Assembly (NCBI RefSeq): GCF_041222825.1 | Contig: NZ_CP139482.1 | Location: forward strand, 86,001-150,000 | DNA length: 64,000 nt | Direction of reading: 5' to 3' | Origin: Candidatus Thalassolituus haligoni | Lineage (GTDB): Bacteria; Pseudomonadota; Gammaproteobacteria; Pseudomonadales; Oceanobacteraceae | Shown: positions 43,443-53,381 of the stretch, piece after piece | Layout of the letters: every line of letters begins with the position of its first letter | How positions within the stretch are numbered: position 1 is the first letter of the stretch | Program-made: the position numbers and the translations under genes | Notes under the pieces: generated by a model | Seen by the model: only the letters and a program-made list of their open reading frames with translations | What the model was told of the DNA's origin: nothing | Databases searched by the model: none

Positions 43443-44981
43443 ATGACCACTGTATTCACGGATTTATCTACGCCATTTCTGGTAGAACAAGCCATTGCCC
43501 GCGGTGAGGGCCAACTGCAAGATAACGGCGCCCTGGTAGTGGAAACCGGTGTCCGTACTGGCCGCTCTCCAATGGACAAGTACATTGTAGAAGAGCCTAG
43601 CAGCAAAGACGCCATTGACTGGGGCAATATCAACCGTCCTTTTGATGCCGACAAATTCGATGCCTTGTGGGACCGCGTGGAAGAGTACCTGGCCCAACAC
43701 GACAGCTTTGTTTCCCACGTCCACGTTGGCTCCGACCCGCAACATTATTTGCCGGTCAAGATGTCCACACAGACTGCCTGGCAGAACCTGTTTGGCCGCA
43801 ACCTGTTTATTCTGCCTGAAAGCTACAACCCTTCTTCCAAGGAAGAATGGCAGATACTTAACGTTGCTGGCTTTGAATGCGTGCCTGAACGCGACGGTAC
43901 CAACTCCGATGGTTGTGTCATTGTCAACTTCGCTCAACGAAAAGTACTCATCGCTGGCATGCGTTACGCCGGTGAAATGAAGAAAGGCATGTTTGGTGTG
44001 CAGAACTTCCTGCTGCCAGAAAAAGATGTACTGCCCATGCACTGCTCCGCCAACGTCGGTGACGACGGCGACGTCTGCTTGTTCTTCGGTCTGTCCGGTA
44101 CTGGTAAAACGACTTTGTCTGCCGACCCTGAACGTTTCCTGATTGGTGACGACGAACACGGTTGGGGCAAGGGCACAGTGTTCAACATCGAAGGTGGCTG
44201 TTACGCCAAGACCATCGATCTGTCACAGAAAAACGAACCAATTATCTGGGACGCCATTCGCTTTGGTGCCATCGTTGAAAACGTTGTTATCGACAAGCAA
44301 ACCCGCATTGCCGATTACACCGACACCAGCCTGACCGAAAACGGCCGCTGTGCGTACCCGCTGACCCATGTTGAAAAACGCGTTGAAGAGAACATGGCGG
44401 GCGAACCCAAAGCCGTTATCTTCCTGACCTGTGATATGACTGGCGTCCTGCCTCCGGTGTCGATCCTGACCAAGGAACAGGCTGCCTACCACTTCCTCAG
44501 TGGCTATACCGCACTGGTTGGTTCGACTGAAATGGGCGGTGTCAAAGGTCTCAAGTCGACCTTCTCTACCTGCTTTGGCGCACCTTTCTTCCCACGTCCA
44601 GCAGGCGAATACGCTGAACTGCTGATCAAGCGTGTAACGGAATTCGACTCCCAGGTTTACCTGGTTAACACTGGCTGGACTGGCGGTCCGAACGGTGCCG
44701 GTGGCGAACGCTTCAGCATTCCAACCACCCGTGCCGTCATCGCGGCGATCCAGACTGGTACTCTGCGCGACGTTGAAACTGAAGAATTGCCGGTATTTGG
44801 TCTGCGCGTTCCAACCGAACTGCCAGGTGTAGAAACCAAATTGCTGAATCCAACCAAAGCCTGGGCGGATGCAGACAAGTTTGATGCAGCAGCACGCCAA
44901 TTGGCGGCTCAGTTTGTTGAAAACTTCAAGAAGTACGATGTATCGGATGCCATTCTGGCGGCAGGTCCGAAGCTGGATTAA
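43443..44981 (+). CDS. pckA: Phosphoenolpyruvate carboxykinase (ATP)
   Basis: A 512-residue gluconeogenic enzyme converting oxaloacetate and ATP to phosphoenolpyruvate and CO2. The kinase-1a P-loop is [15 protein letters not shown] (near residue 219), followed by the metal motif [10 protein letters not shown] and the substrate loop [18 protein letters not shown]. Late Arg/Thr motifs ([22 protein letters not shown]) fit. The gene follows hslO with a 260-base regulatory gap, the order seen in E. coli. The antisense frames here are shadows. Confidence 0.97.
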   Translation: MTTVFTDLSTPFLVEQAIARGEGQLQDNGALVVETGVRTGRSPMDKYIVEEPSSKDAIDWGNINRPFDADKFDALWDRVEEYLAQHDSFVSHVHVGSDPQHYLPVKMSTQTAWQNLFGRNLFILPESYNPSSKEEWQILNVAGFECVPERDGTNSDGCVIVNFAQRKVLIAGMRYAGEMKKGMFGVQNFLLPEKDVLPMHCSANVGDDGDVCLFFGLSGTGKTTLSADPERFLIGDDEHGWGKGTVFNIEGGCYAKTIDLSQKNEPIIWDAIRFGAIVENVVIDKQTRIADYTDTSLTENGRCAYPLTHVEKRVEENMAGEPKAVIFLTCDMTGVLPPVSILTKEQAAYHFLSGYTALVGSTEMGGVKGLKSTFSTCFGAPFFPRPAGEYAELLIKRVTEFDSQVYLVNTGWTGGPNGAGGERFSIPTTRAVIAAIQTGTLRDVETEELPVFGLRVPTELPGVETKLLNPTKAWADADKFDAAARQLAAQFVENFKKYDVSDAILAAGPKLD

Positions 44982-45013
44982 TACTGAGCTGCTATCGTAT
45001 CAAAACCGCAGTC

Positions 45014-45039
45014 GCCGATCAGTTAAGCCTATGATCGGC
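45014..45039 (+). terminator. Hairpin downstream of pckA
   Basis: GCCGATCA (45014-45021) and TGATCGGC (45032-45039) form an 8-bp stem with a 10-base loop 33 bases after the pckA stop. The tail is CT-rich with little U, so termination strength is uncertain. Confidence 0.45.
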
Positions 45040-45190
45040 TCCCCGTATTCTTACAGGATATTTCTGGGGGCGGTATTTGATCTTCTAAAAGATTTGCTGC
45101 AAGCCGACCTGAAAATAAAGCAGGTTATAAGGCAGCAGCGTCTGTCTTAACAATCTCCCCAATAGCACATTCATATCCTGGAAGATCATT

Positions 45191-46009
45191 TCAGGACATG
45201 CTTTCTGGCGTTCTGTCGTGAGAGTTTCCCGGCACTTCCACCTTGCCAGCGACAATCACTTCTCCCAGCTGCCACAGTTTCCATTCGCCTTGCTCGTACA
45301 CATCCCAGTCTTCATCGGCAGTCAACGGCTCAGTGGCAATCACGCTCACCACGTCATTGGGGGTAGTTTCTGCCGCAAAGTCGACGGTGACATCCGCATC
45401 GGCTAGTTGCGCCGGGCCAAAGGGGGCACGGCGAGTAATACTGGCCATTTTGGTGGTGCAGAAAGTAAACAGCCAGTCGCCGTTGCTCAGCAAGCAGTTG
45501 AACACCCCCTGTTGGGCGTATTCTTCGGCCAGACTAACGAGTGTGCGAGCGAGTTGCTCAGGCATGGCATCACGGGGCAGGTTCTGGCGCAGCTGGTTCA
45601 TCAGGTCGCAGAAGATTTCTTCGCTGTCGGTATCCCCAACCGCTTCGTACATTCCCACCCGACGTACGAAATGGGGAATCTGGCCGTTGTGGGCGAACAC
45701 CCAGTAGCGGCCCCACAGTTCGCGGGTAAAGGGATGGGTGTTAGACAGATTGATGTGACCGACATTGGCCTGGCGAATATGGCAAATAGCGGTTTTGCTT
45801 TTGATCGGCAGCTGCGAGACAAACTCGGCAATTGGTGAGGTGGCCGATGGTTCCGGGTCGTGGAAGGTTCTTACGCCCTTGCCTTCATAAAATGCCACCC
45901 CCCAGCCATCTTTGTGGGGGCCGGTTTCTCCGCCACGACGGGTCAGGCCTGTAAAACTGAAACACAGATCAGTGGGGGTATTGGCGCTCATGCCAAGCAG
46001 TTCGCACAT
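45191..46009 (-). CDS. Class II glutamine amidotransferase (YafJ-like)
   Basis: A 272-residue Ntn-hydrolase glutamine amidotransferase. The catalytic Cys is residue 2 (MCELLGMSANTP), which fixes ATG 46009 as start; the frame continues 75 bases upstream but would bury the Cys. Other active-site parts are GGETGPHKDGWGVAFY, the Arg in CHIRQANVGHI, and the Asn/Gly pair in FAHNGQIPHF. This is the stand-alone YafJ type without a synthase domain; its acceptor is unknown. It lies between two hairpins, so it is likely monocistronic. Confidence 0.9.
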   Translation of the reverse strand: MCELLGMSANTPTDLCFSFTGLTRRGGETGPHKDGWGVAFYEGKGVRTFHDPEPSATSPIAEFVSQLPIKSKTAICHIRQANVGHINLSNTHPFTRELWGRYWVFAHNGQIPHFVRRVGMYEAVGDTDSEEIFCDLMNQLRQNLPRDAMPEQLARTLVSLAEEYAQQGVFNCLLSNGDWLFTFCTTKMASITRRAPFGPAQLADADVTVDFAAETTPNDVVSVIATEPLTADEDWDVYEQGEWKLWQLGEVIVAGKVEVPGNSHDRTPESMS

Positions 46010-46148
46010 AACGGTCGCCTGTTTTGGATCAGGGGAAGATGGGTAACAAGGATAACCTGTCTGGTGTCTGTTAAGCGCGATCAACCGTTCATCAATTGGA
46101 AGCTGCCCTCAGATCTTTTCTGGTCAGAACCGTCTACGTCTACCGCGT

Positions 46149-46187
46149 AAAAAAACCCCGCAGGATGAGACTCCGACGGGGTTTTTT
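46149..46187 (-). terminator. Strong intrinsic terminator after ilvE (bidirectional)
   Basis: AAAAAACCCCG and CGGGGTTTTTT flank a loop of about 16 bases that can itself pair, giving a typical rho-independent terminator. It lies 43 bases after the ilvE stop on the minus strand; with A- and T-runs on both sides it could also work on the plus strand. Confidence 0.85.
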
Positions 46188-46229
46188 ATTGGCTTGTTTG
46201 CCCGCATTGGTCGGCGGGCCTGGGCCGGG

Positions 46230-47159
46230 TTATTTTACTGGTGTTTGCCACTCTGGTTTGTAGTCGCGTTTGCCGGTGACCTGTTCAAAGTACATGCTTT
46301 GCAGCTGTTCGGTAACCGGGCCTCGGTGGCCTGCTCCTATCACGCGGCCATCCAGGCTCTGGATGGGCAGTACTTCGGCGGCGGTGCCGGTAAAGAAGGC
46401 TTCGTCGGCGATGTATACTTCGTCGCGGGTGATGCGTTTCTCGCGCACTTCATAACCCAGGTTGCGGGAGAATTCCATAATGGTGCGGCGGGTAATGCCG
46501 TCCAGGCAGGACGTCAGTTCCGGGGTGTAGATGATGCCATCTTTCACCAGAAAGAAGTTCTCGCCGGAACCTTCGGCAACGTAGCCTTCGTTGTCCAGCA
46601 GCAGGGCTTCTTCACAACCGCTGTCGAGTGCTTCACGCAGCGCCAGCATGGAGTTCATGTAGTTGCCGTTGGCTTTCGCCTTGCACATGGTGATGTTGAC
46701 GTGGTGGCGGGTATAACTGGAGGTGCGGATTTTAATACCTTGGGTTTTGGCGTCTTCGCCCATGTAGGCGGGCCATTCCCAGGCGGCAACCATCAGGTGT
46801 ACTTTCAGGTTGTCGGCACGCAAGCCCATGCCTTCAGAGCCGAGAAACGCCATCGGGCGAATATAGGCGCTGTCGAGGTTGTTTTCGCGTACGGCGGCTC
46901 GTTGGGCTTCGTTTACTTCTGCTTTGCTGTAGGGCAGCTTCATACCCAGAATGTGGGCGGAGTTAAACAGTCGGTCTGTGTGCTCCTGCAGGCGGAAAAT
47001 CGCAGCACCTTCGTCTGTATTATAAGCCCGCACACCTTCGAAAACGCCCATGCCGTAGTGCAGGGTATGAGTCAGTACGTGGACTTTGGCGTCACGCCAG
47101 TTTACCAACTCGCCGTCTAGCCAGATCAGACCGTCGCGGTCAGACATGGAAGGTTGCAT
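46230..47159 (-). CDS. ilvE: Branched-chain amino acid aminotransferase IlvE
   Basis: A 309-residue class IV PLP aminotransferase, last step of Leu, Ile and Val synthesis. Signatures are LTHTLHYGMGVFEGVRAY (about 30-47), the PLP-Lys region in HHVNITMCKAKANGNYMNSM, EALLLDNEGYVAEGSGENFF, and the late FFTGTAAEVLPI. ATG 47159 has a GAGG site five bases away; a TTG 15 bases upstream would lengthen the head slightly. It follows glnE by 24 bases on the same strand, so the two are likely cotranscribed and end at the terminator near 46150. Confidence 0.96.
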   Translation of the reverse strand: MQPSMSDRDGLIWLDGELVNWRDAKVHVLTHTLHYGMGVFEGVRAYNTDEGAAIFRLQEHTDRLFNSAHILGMKLPYSKAEVNEAQRAAVRENNLDSAYIRPMAFLGSEGMGLRADNLKVHLMVAAWEWPAYMGEDAKTQGIKIRTSSYTRHHVNITMCKAKANGNYMNSMLALREALDSGCEEALLLDNEGYVAEGSGENFFLVKDGIIYTPELTSCLDGITRRTIMEFSRNLGYEVREKRITRDEVYIADEAFFTGTAAEVLPIQSLDGRVIGAGHRGPVTEQLQSMYFEQVTGKRDYKPEWQTPVK

Positions 47160-47183
47160 AAAGACCTCACTCAAAAAATGTAA

Positions 47184-50123
47184 TTAGTTTTCTATCCAGA
47201 GTTTCCACAGTCGGGTCACACCCTCGCGGCGCACGTCGAAGCCAAGCTGATGGCTCTGCGTTTGGTCCAGAATCAGGTTTGTATTCTGTAGCGCGCGCCG
47301 GTGGGTTTCGGCTCGGTAGGTCAGGTAGGTTTCCTGCAGGGTCTGACGATCTTGTGAATCGAGCAGGCCGACTGTTTCAAACGAATCCAACAAGCGCATG
47401 TTGTCGGTTACCGCTAACAGATCTGGGTATTGGTGTGACCAGGCCAGAACTCCGTATTGAACCAGAAACTCGATGTCAACAATACCCCCGGCATCCTGTT
47501 TAAGGTGGAATTTCTGTGCGGATTTTTCTTCTGTGCCCAGGTTTTCACGCATTTTCTGACGCATGGAACGGACTTCTTCCTTGAGCACGGGCAATTCACG
47601 TGGTTGAGCCAGAGTCTGGCACCGGATGATGTTGTAGGCGGATGCCAGTTCCGGATTGCCACACAGTACGCGGGCGCGTACCAGTGCCTGCTGCTCCCAG
47701 GTCCAGGCGTGGCGGGTCTGATACTCTTCGAAGGCTTTGAAGGAGGCGACGATCATGCCGGAATTACCGGAGGGTCGCAGGCGCATGTCCACTTCGTAGA
47801 GATCACCGGAGCGGGTCTGAGCGGTGAGTATGTGGATCATGCGTTGGCCCATACGGGTGTAAAAAACGCTGTTGTCGATGCTGCGCTGTGCGGCAGTCTG
47901 GTCGGTTTGTTGGTTGGCCAGTGTGCTACCCATATTCCAGCTGTTGTGCAGAAATACCAGGTCGAGGTCGGAGCGGTAACTCATTTCCAGGCCGCCGACC
48001 TTGCCGTAGCCGATCACGACAAATTCCGGTTCGGTCACTGCATCGCCCTGACGGTTGGCAGGGTAACCATATTTGCTCACCATTTGTTGCCAGGCCAGTT
48101 GCATCACATTTTGCAACGCCACTTCGGCGACCCAGGTGAGGTAGTCGGAGATGCGCATCAGTGGCAGGGCGTCCATTATTTCGCAGGCGGCAGCACGGAG
48201 TTTGTGGGCGTGAACAAACTGGCGCAGGGCTTCCATTTGCTGTTCGAGGTCGTCGGCGTCGATGCGGAGCAGACGTAATTGCAGTTCTTCCTCTAGTTCG
48301 CGGCGTTCGGGGCGACGGTAGAGGGTGGCGGGATCAAGCAGTTCGTCCAGCAACAGTGGTGTGTGGGTAATGTAATGGGCGACCCATTCCGAGGCCCCGC
48401 ACAGTTGTATCAGCTGGGTGCGGGCCTGGGGGTTTTCTTGCAGTAATACCAGGTAGGCGGTACGCCGCAGCACGGCCTCCAGCAACGGGATCAGTCGTTG
48501 CAAGGTGTTCAGTGGCGTGCTGCTGTGGCTGATATCGTGCAGCAATAGCGGCATCAGGGTGTCCAGCCGTTCGTGGCCGATGGCCTGCATGCTGCTCACC
48601 GCGCGGGAATGACGGAAGTTGGCCAGGCATTGGCTGAAGTCTGTCGCCAACATGTCTGCGCAGTGGCTGGCCAGGTAGTTATGGGCTTCGGCCGCCAAGT
48701 CGCCGTGCCAGACGTCGATCCAGATAAGGTCTGCCGTGTCGGTGTGCTGTTCGGCGCTGTCGCTGCGGACGATTTCGGCAAAGTGGTATCTGACATGTTC
48801 ACGATGCTGGTCAAGCTGGTGCTCAAGGCTGGCCCAGTTGTCGTAATTCATGGCCAGCGCAATCCGTGCTCTGGCTTCCGGTTCTGTCGGGAGCTGTTGG
48901 GTTTGTTCGTCGTTGAGTGCTTGCAGGGTGTGTTCGAGATCGCGCAGAAACAGGTAGGCATTACGCAGTTCGCTGGCGGCGTCGGCTGGCAGGTAGCCGT
49001 CATTCACGAGCAGGCCAAGCAGCGGTACCAATTGGCGTTGCTGCAGCTGTTTTTCCTGACCGCCGCGAATCAGTTGAAACGCCTGTACGGTAAATTCCAC
49101 TTCGCGAATGCCGCCCGGCCCCAGTTTGACGTTGTTGTCGAGGTGGCGGCGACGTACTTCGGCGTTGATCATGGCTTTCATGTTGCGCAGGGATTCAAAG
49201 GCGCTGTAGTCGATGTACACCCGATAGGTAAATGGCCGCAGAATATTGAGCAATTGCTGTGCTGCCGGGGTGTTTTCACCGGTCAGGATGCGGGCCTTGA
49301 CCATGGCGTAGCGTTCCCAATCGCGGCCTTGGTTCTGGTAATACTCTTCCATCGAATCGAAGTTCATCACCAGTGGGCCGCTTTGGCCATAGGGACGCAA
49401 GCGCATATCAGTGCGGAAGACAAAGCCGTCGATGGTGTGTTTATCCAGCGCGCCGATCAGTTTCTGGCCCAGTTTGACGAAGTATTCCTGGTTGCTGATG
49501 GATTTTTTGCCGTTGGTGTTACCGGATTCCGGGTAGCTGAAGATCAGGTCAATATCCGAGCTGAGGTTGAGTTCGTAAGCCCCAAGCTTACCCATGCCCA
49601 GTACCAGCAACGACTGTGGTTGCCCGGATTCTTTGCCCATCGGGGTACCGTAGCGTTGCTGCAGCTGCTGGTCAAAATAGTGAATGCTTTGGCAGATCAC
49701 TTCATCGGCCAGGTCGGACACGGTGCGGGTAGTGGTCAGTGTATCGGCCTGCCGCAGCAGGTCGCGCCAGATGGTTTGCACCATGACCCGGCGGCGTAAT
49801 ACGCGCAGCCGATGTAACCACTGTTCTTCGCTGGTCGGATCTGTAGTGGTGTGTTCGTTGAGGGCATTCAGCCAATGACGGATATCAGCCCGGCCAAGGG
49901 GTTGGCTGATGTTGTCGGTTTGCAGCTGGCGGGTGAAGTAGTCACCGTCTTTGGGTAATGCATCGACGACGTACTGGCTGATCAGTAATACCGTACGCAG
50001 CTGGTACTGCTGTTTTGCTGTCAGTGATTGCCACAGGCCGGGCCAGTCGAAGCTGAATCGGGCACCGGTATCCGTCAGTTGATGGTTAATCTGTTGCCAG
50101 CGGTGTTCGAGCAGTGCCGTCAT
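47184..50123 (-). CDS. glnE: Glutamine synthetase adenylyltransferase/deadenylase GlnE
   Basis: A 979-residue two-headed enzyme that adenylylates and deadenylylates glutamine synthetase in response to PII and glutamine. Two nucleotidyltransferase domains are visible, each with the metal Asp pair: LGMGKLGAYELNLSSDIDLI in the first half and IGYGKVGGLEMSYRSDLDLV in the second. Each is followed by its GlnD-PII-type helical domain. ATG 50123 is used; an in-frame GTG at 50156 would add eleven residues. The 408-codon plus-strand frame inside it is a shadow. Lies upstream of ilvE. Confidence 0.96.
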   Translation of the reverse strand: MTALLEHRWQQINHQLTDTGARFSFDWPGLWQSLTAKQQYQLRTVLLISQYVVDALPKDGDYFTRQLQTDNISQPLGRADIRHWLNALNEHTTTDPTSEEQWLHRLRVLRRRVMVQTIWRDLLRQADTLTTTRTVSDLADEVICQSIHYFDQQLQQRYGTPMGKESGQPQSLLVLGMGKLGAYELNLSSDIDLIFSYPESGNTNGKKSISNQEYFVKLGQKLIGALDKHTIDGFVFRTDMRLRPYGQSGPLVMNFDSMEEYYQNQGRDWERYAMVKARILTGENTPAAQQLLNILRPFTYRVYIDYSAFESLRNMKAMINAEVRRRHLDNNVKLGPGGIREVEFTVQAFQLIRGGQEKQLQQRQLVPLLGLLVNDGYLPADAASELRNAYLFLRDLEHTLQALNDEQTQQLPTEPEARARIALAMNYDNWASLEHQLDQHREHVRYHFAEIVRSDSAEQHTDTADLIWIDVWHGDLAAEAHNYLASHCADMLATDFSQCLANFRHSRAVSSMQAIGHERLDTLMPLLLHDISHSSTPLNTLQRLIPLLEAVLRRTAYLVLLQENPQARTQLIQLCGASEWVAHYITHTPLLLDELLDPATLYRRPERRELEEELQLRLLRIDADDLEQQMEALRQFVHAHKLRAAACEIMDALPLMRISDYLTWVAEVALQNVMQLAWQQMVSKYGYPANRQGDAVTEPEFVVIGYGKVGGLEMSYRSDLDLVFLHNSWNMGSTLANQQTDQTAAQRSIDNSVFYTRMGQRMIHILTAQTRSGDLYEVDMRLRPSGNSGMIVASFKAFEEYQTRHAWTWEQQALVRARVLCGNPELASAYNIIRCQTLAQPRELPVLKEEVRSMRQKMRENLGTEEKSAQKFHLKQDAGGIVDIEFLVQYGVLAWSHQYPDLLAVTDNMRLLDSFETVGLLDSQDRQTLQETYLTYRAETHRRALQNTNLILDQTQSHQLGFDVRREGVTRLWKLWIEN

Positions 50124-50351
50124 GGTTGTGTTGTCCGTTGTTTGTTCAGGTGTCACGTTGTGAGTGTAAGCGCTGTCGACTGGGTATGCATGATTCCGGT
50201 CTGCATCGTCGCCCGGATGTGATCCTGAGCATAGACAACCGATATATCGGCCAATGACGGGCACTGACTGCTAGACTTCCGGTCGTATTTTTCAGACTGC
50301 GCCATGGCGTGGTCGTTTTTTGTTTTTATAGCGCGGATTATTGTCATCATT

Positions 50352-52892
50352 ATGGCTGGTAAAACTCCCAACAATACACCTTCACGCACACCCAAACCTG
50401 ACGGGGTCAAACCCAAGCGGTCGAAACCGGCTGCTGCCAACCCCCGCTCCAGACCGACGTCAAAGTCGTCATCAAAGCCGTCATCAAAGCCGTCATCAAA
50501 GCCGTCATCAAAGCCGTCATCAAAGCCCTCTGCCAAACCAAAATCGGGTAGCAGCGCTAAACCCAAGTCTGCTGCCAGCTCGGGATCCACCTCGGGTTCG
50601 GCGTCGAGCGGTAAAACGGCGGCCGGCGGTGCCAAGCTATCACGTTGGTTAATCGCCTGGCGTATTAGCTGGCAGCTTGGTCTTGCTGGCTTGTTGGTGT
50701 TGGGGGTCTGGATGGTGTTTCTTGATGCTCAAGTACAACGGCAGTTCGACGGCAAAAAGTGGACGCTGCCTGCACGGGTGTATGCGCGCCCGCTGTTGCT
50801 GTATCCCGGCCGTTTGTTGCCCGCTGAGCAACTGCGGGCGGAGCTGGAATGGACCGATTATCAGCCGGGCTCGGTGGCGGGGCCGGGGCATTACCAGCAT
50901 AACGGCGCAATCTGGCGTATTCATCGTCGCCAGGTGAATTTCTGGGATGGCCCACAGCCGCATGCATTGATCGACTTGACCTTGAGCAACCAGCGTATCA
51001 AACGGCTGTCCGTCAATGGTGAAGAGGTGCCACTGGTGCGGCTGGAGCCACAATACGTTGGCGGTATCTTCCCGGCCCATAACGAAGACCGCGAACTGGT
51101 GACGCTGGATCAGGTGCCCAGCGAACTGCTGGCTGCGCTGGTGGTGACGGAAGACAACGGTTTTTTTGAGCATCATGGCATTTCGTTGCGGGGGATTGCC
51201 CGTGCCATGGTGGCTAATATTCAGGCGGGCGGTGTGGTGCAGGGCGGATCGACCCTTACCCAGCAGTTGGTAAAAAACTTCTTTCTGACCCAGGAGCGCA
51301 CCTTAACGCGCAAGGTGCAGGAAGCATTGATGGCCATTTTGCTGGAGTTGCACTACAGCAAGGCTGAGATTTTGCAGGCGTATCTGAATGAAGTGTATCT
51401 GGGCCAGGCTGGTCGCCGGGCCATTCATGGGGTGGGGTTGGCGTCACGATTTTATTTCGGCAAGCCGGTGCAGGAGTTGGATCTGGCTGAAATCGCCACG
51501 CTGGTGGGGTTGGTTAAGGGGGCGTCGTTTTATAATCCGAAACGGCATCCGCAACGGGCGCTGGAGCGTCGCAACCTGATTCTGACATTGATGGCGGAGC
51601 AAGGGCTGATTTCGCAACCTCGCTATTTGCAGGCCAGTCAGCAGCCGATGCAGACGGCCGACAGCCAGCGGGTTAGCCAGCGCGAGTATCCGGCGTTTCT
51701 TGAACTGGTACGCAAGCAACTGCGAGAAGATTACCGCAGTGAGGATCTGGAAACCGAAGGGCTGAATATTTTCACCACTCTGGATCCCTGGATTCAGCAT
51801 GCGCTGGAAGTGTCTGCGACCACTCAATTGGACAGGCTGGAAACCCGCTACCCGGCACTAACCGGCAAGCTGGAAACCGCAGCCTTGGTCACCAGTGTTG
51901 ATGGGGCCGAAATCCGTGCCATGATTGGTGGTCGGCAGGCGGGTTATTTTGGCTTTAATCGGGCATTGGATGCGCATCGTTCGATCGGTTCGCTGGCGAA
52001 GCCGGTGGTTTATCTGGCCGCTCTGCGCAGTGGTCGCTACCACTGGGGGACGCCGGTGGATGACAGTCCGGTGCAGGTTGCCGGTCAGGATGGCCAGCTC
52101 TGGCAGCCACAAAACTATGACGGTAAAAACCATGGTCAGGTGGCCATGGTGGATGCCCTGAGCCATTCCTATAACCAGGCGACGGCACGTCTTGGTATGC
52201 GGGTGGGGCTGGAGCAGGTTGCGCGTACGTTTCATGATCTTGGATTGCACAGTCAGGTGCCACCGTATCCCTCGGTGCTGTTGGGTTCGCTGGAATTATC
52301 GCCTTTCGAAGTGGCCGGGGTGTATCAGACACTGGCTGCCCGTGGCTTTGTGATGCCTCTGCGGGCGGTTGAGGCGGTGACGACCGGCAGTGGCAGAACC
52401 TTGTCGTCGTACGCCATTCAAGGGCGTCAGGGAGTGTCGGCAGAACAGGTTGACTGGCTGCGCTACGGACTTGAACAGGTGGTGAACGAGGGCACGGCCA
52501 AACAGCTGCTGACGCAATTTAGTGGCCCCTTGGCGGGTAAAACCGGTACCAGTGATCAACAGCGTGACGCCTGGTTTGCCGGTTTTGATAATCGCCATCT
52601 CGGCGTGGTGTGGGTGGGTCGTGATGACAATCAGCCAATGCCACTGGCGGGCAGTTCAGCAGCCCTGCCGATCTGGCAGCAAACCTTCGCGCAGGCGGGC
52701 GTGGAACCATTGCCAGCGACCGGTTTGCAACCCGTTGTGGTGGATCCGCAAGGGCAGATTCTGGAGGACGGTTGTGAAGGCCGTTCGCTGATGATGCCTG
52801 CCAGCGCGATAAAGCAAACTCCAATACCTTGTCAGTCGGCGGGTAAAGCAAACTCAAGAGGCAAAAAGGGATGGCTGGATTGGTTGTTTTGA
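50352..52892 (+). CDS. mrcB: Class A penicillin-binding protein PBP1b
   Basis: An 846-residue bifunctional peptidoglycan synthase. The cytoplasmic head (about 1-95) is Lys/Ser/Pro-rich with an SKPS repeat; one transmembrane helix follows (about 100-123). Then a UB2H-like regulatory domain, the GT51 glycosyltransferase (catalytic Glu in VTEDNGFFEHHGIS; QGGSTLTQQLVKNFFL; LNEVYLGQ) and the transpeptidase (SxxK in SIGSLAKP, SxN in SHSYNQ, KTGT in AGKTGTSDQ). ATG 50352 is preferred because the upstream ATG 50304 would add a hydrophobic head before the cytoplasmic domain. The TPR lipoprotein gene overlaps its end by 22 bases. Confidence 0.95.
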   Translation: MAGKTPNNTPSRTPKPDGVKPKRSKPAAANPRSRPTSKSSSKPSSKPSSKPSSKPSSKPSAKPKSGSSAKPKSAASSGSTSGSASSGKTAAGGAKLSRWLIAWRISWQLGLAGLLVLGVWMVFLDAQVQRQFDGKKWTLPARVYARPLLLYPGRLLPAEQLRAELEWTDYQPGSVAGPGHYQHNGAIWRIHRRQVNFWDGPQPHALIDLTLSNQRIKRLSVNGEEVPLVRLEPQYVGGIFPAHNEDRELVTLDQVPSELLAALVVTEDNGFFEHHGISLRGIARAMVANIQAGGVVQGGSTLTQQLVKNFFLTQERTLTRKVQEALMAILLELHYSKAEILQAYLNEVYLGQAGRRAIHGVGLASRFYFGKPVQELDLAEIATLVGLVKGASFYNPKRHPQRALERRNLILTLMAEQGLISQPRYLQASQQPMQTADSQRVSQREYPAFLELVRKQLREDYRSEDLETEGLNIFTTLDPWIQHALEVSATTQLDRLETRYPALTGKLETAALVTSVDGAEIRAMIGGRQAGYFGFNRALDAHRSIGSLAKPVVYLAALRSGRYHWGTPVDDSPVQVAGQDGQLWQPQNYDGKNHGQVAMVDALSHSYNQATARLGMRVGLEQVARTFHDLGLHSQVPPYPSVLLGSLELSPFEVAGVYQTLAARGFVMPLRAVEAVTTGSGRTLSSYAIQGRQGVSAEQVDWLRYGLEQVVNEGTAKQLLTQFSGPLAGKTGTSDQQRDAWFAGFDNRHLGVVWVGRDDNQPMPLAGSSAALPIWQQTFAQAGVEPLPATGLQPVVVDPQGQILEDGCEGRSLMMPASAIKQTPIPCQSAGKANSRGKKGWLDWLF
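50469..50528 (+). repeat. Tandem 12-bp repeat in mrcB
   Basis: Four perfect copies and one copy with a single mismatch of TCATCAAAGCCG encode repeated SSKP in the cytoplasmic head of PBP1b. The unit is a multiple of three, so slippage changes tail length without breaking the frame. Repeat purity at DNA level suggests recent expansion. Confidence 0.95.
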
Positions 52893-53377
52893 ACACCCGG
52901 ATCGGGTTACTGACAGCGACACTATTGCTGGGCGTGGCCGGTGGCTTGGTCGGATGTAGCAGCACAGCGGTGATCGCTCCTGAATCGTCAACAACAGCCG
53001 GGGAGTTGCCGTATTGGCAAGCGGGTGAGTTGGCGACGCTGGATCAGGGCCAGCACCATCCGGCCGTCAATGCCTTGTTGCAGCAGGCGGAACAGGCTCG
53101 TCAAGCCGGGGAGTGGCCGAAAACCATGAGCTATCTGGATCAGGCGCGCCAGATCCAGCCTCGTAATGCGGCGATTTTTTATCGTCAGGGCTGGGTGAGT
53201 GTGCAAATGAATCAGCCTGCGGCGGCGGAACAATTACTGCGGCGGGGGTTGCTGTTCAGCCATGATGAGGGCTTGAGTCGTCGAATCCAGTGGTTGCTGG
53301 TGGATGTTTTGCAACAGCAAGGCAAACAGGCAGAAGCCACTCAACTGCGCTCCCGCCTGGAGGCGGAGCGCAGTTGA
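52871..53377 (+). CDS. TPR lipoprotein, probable PBP1b activator (LpoP-like)
   Basis: A 168-residue lipoprotein: signal peptide with lipobox LVGC (Cys29) followed by Ser-Ser (outer-membrane sorting). After a short linker come two or three TPR units, for example LLQQAEQARQAGEWPKTMSY and AIFYRQGWVSVQMNQPAAAE. Pseudomonas PBP1b is activated by LpoP, an outer-membrane TPR lipoprotein encoded beside its gene and unrelated to E. coli LpoB. Position, overlap with mrcB and architecture match; the function here is inferred. ATG 52871 has AAAAGGG upstream. Confidence 0.82.
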   Translation: MAGLVVLNTRIGLLTATLLLGVAGGLVGCSSTAVIAPESSTTAGELPYWQAGELATLDQGQHHPAVNALLQQAEQARQAGEWPKTMSYLDQARQIQPRNAAIFYRQGWVSVQMNQPAAAEQLLRRGLLFSHDEGLSRRIQWLLVDVLQQQGKQAEATQLRSRLEAERS

Positions 53378-53381
53378 GTCA

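Noticed and set aside
43464..44159. 231-codon minus-strand frame
   Set aside because: Antisense to pckA, with no independent support.
46194..47120. 308-codon plus-strand frame
   Set aside because: Antisense to ilvE, which is clearly the real gene.
48573..49799. 408-codon plus-strand frame
   Set aside because: It is antisense to glnE, which has full family motifs; the long frame comes from GC-rich codon usage.
50469..50528. CRISPR-like array
   Set aside because: Contiguous 12-bp repeats without spacers, inside a gene; no cas genes.
50153..50635. Minus-strand frame with a run of GFDD repeats
   Set aside because: It is the reverse reading of the SSKP-coding tandem repeat in mrcB and the region between glnE and mrcB; it has no ribosome-binding site.
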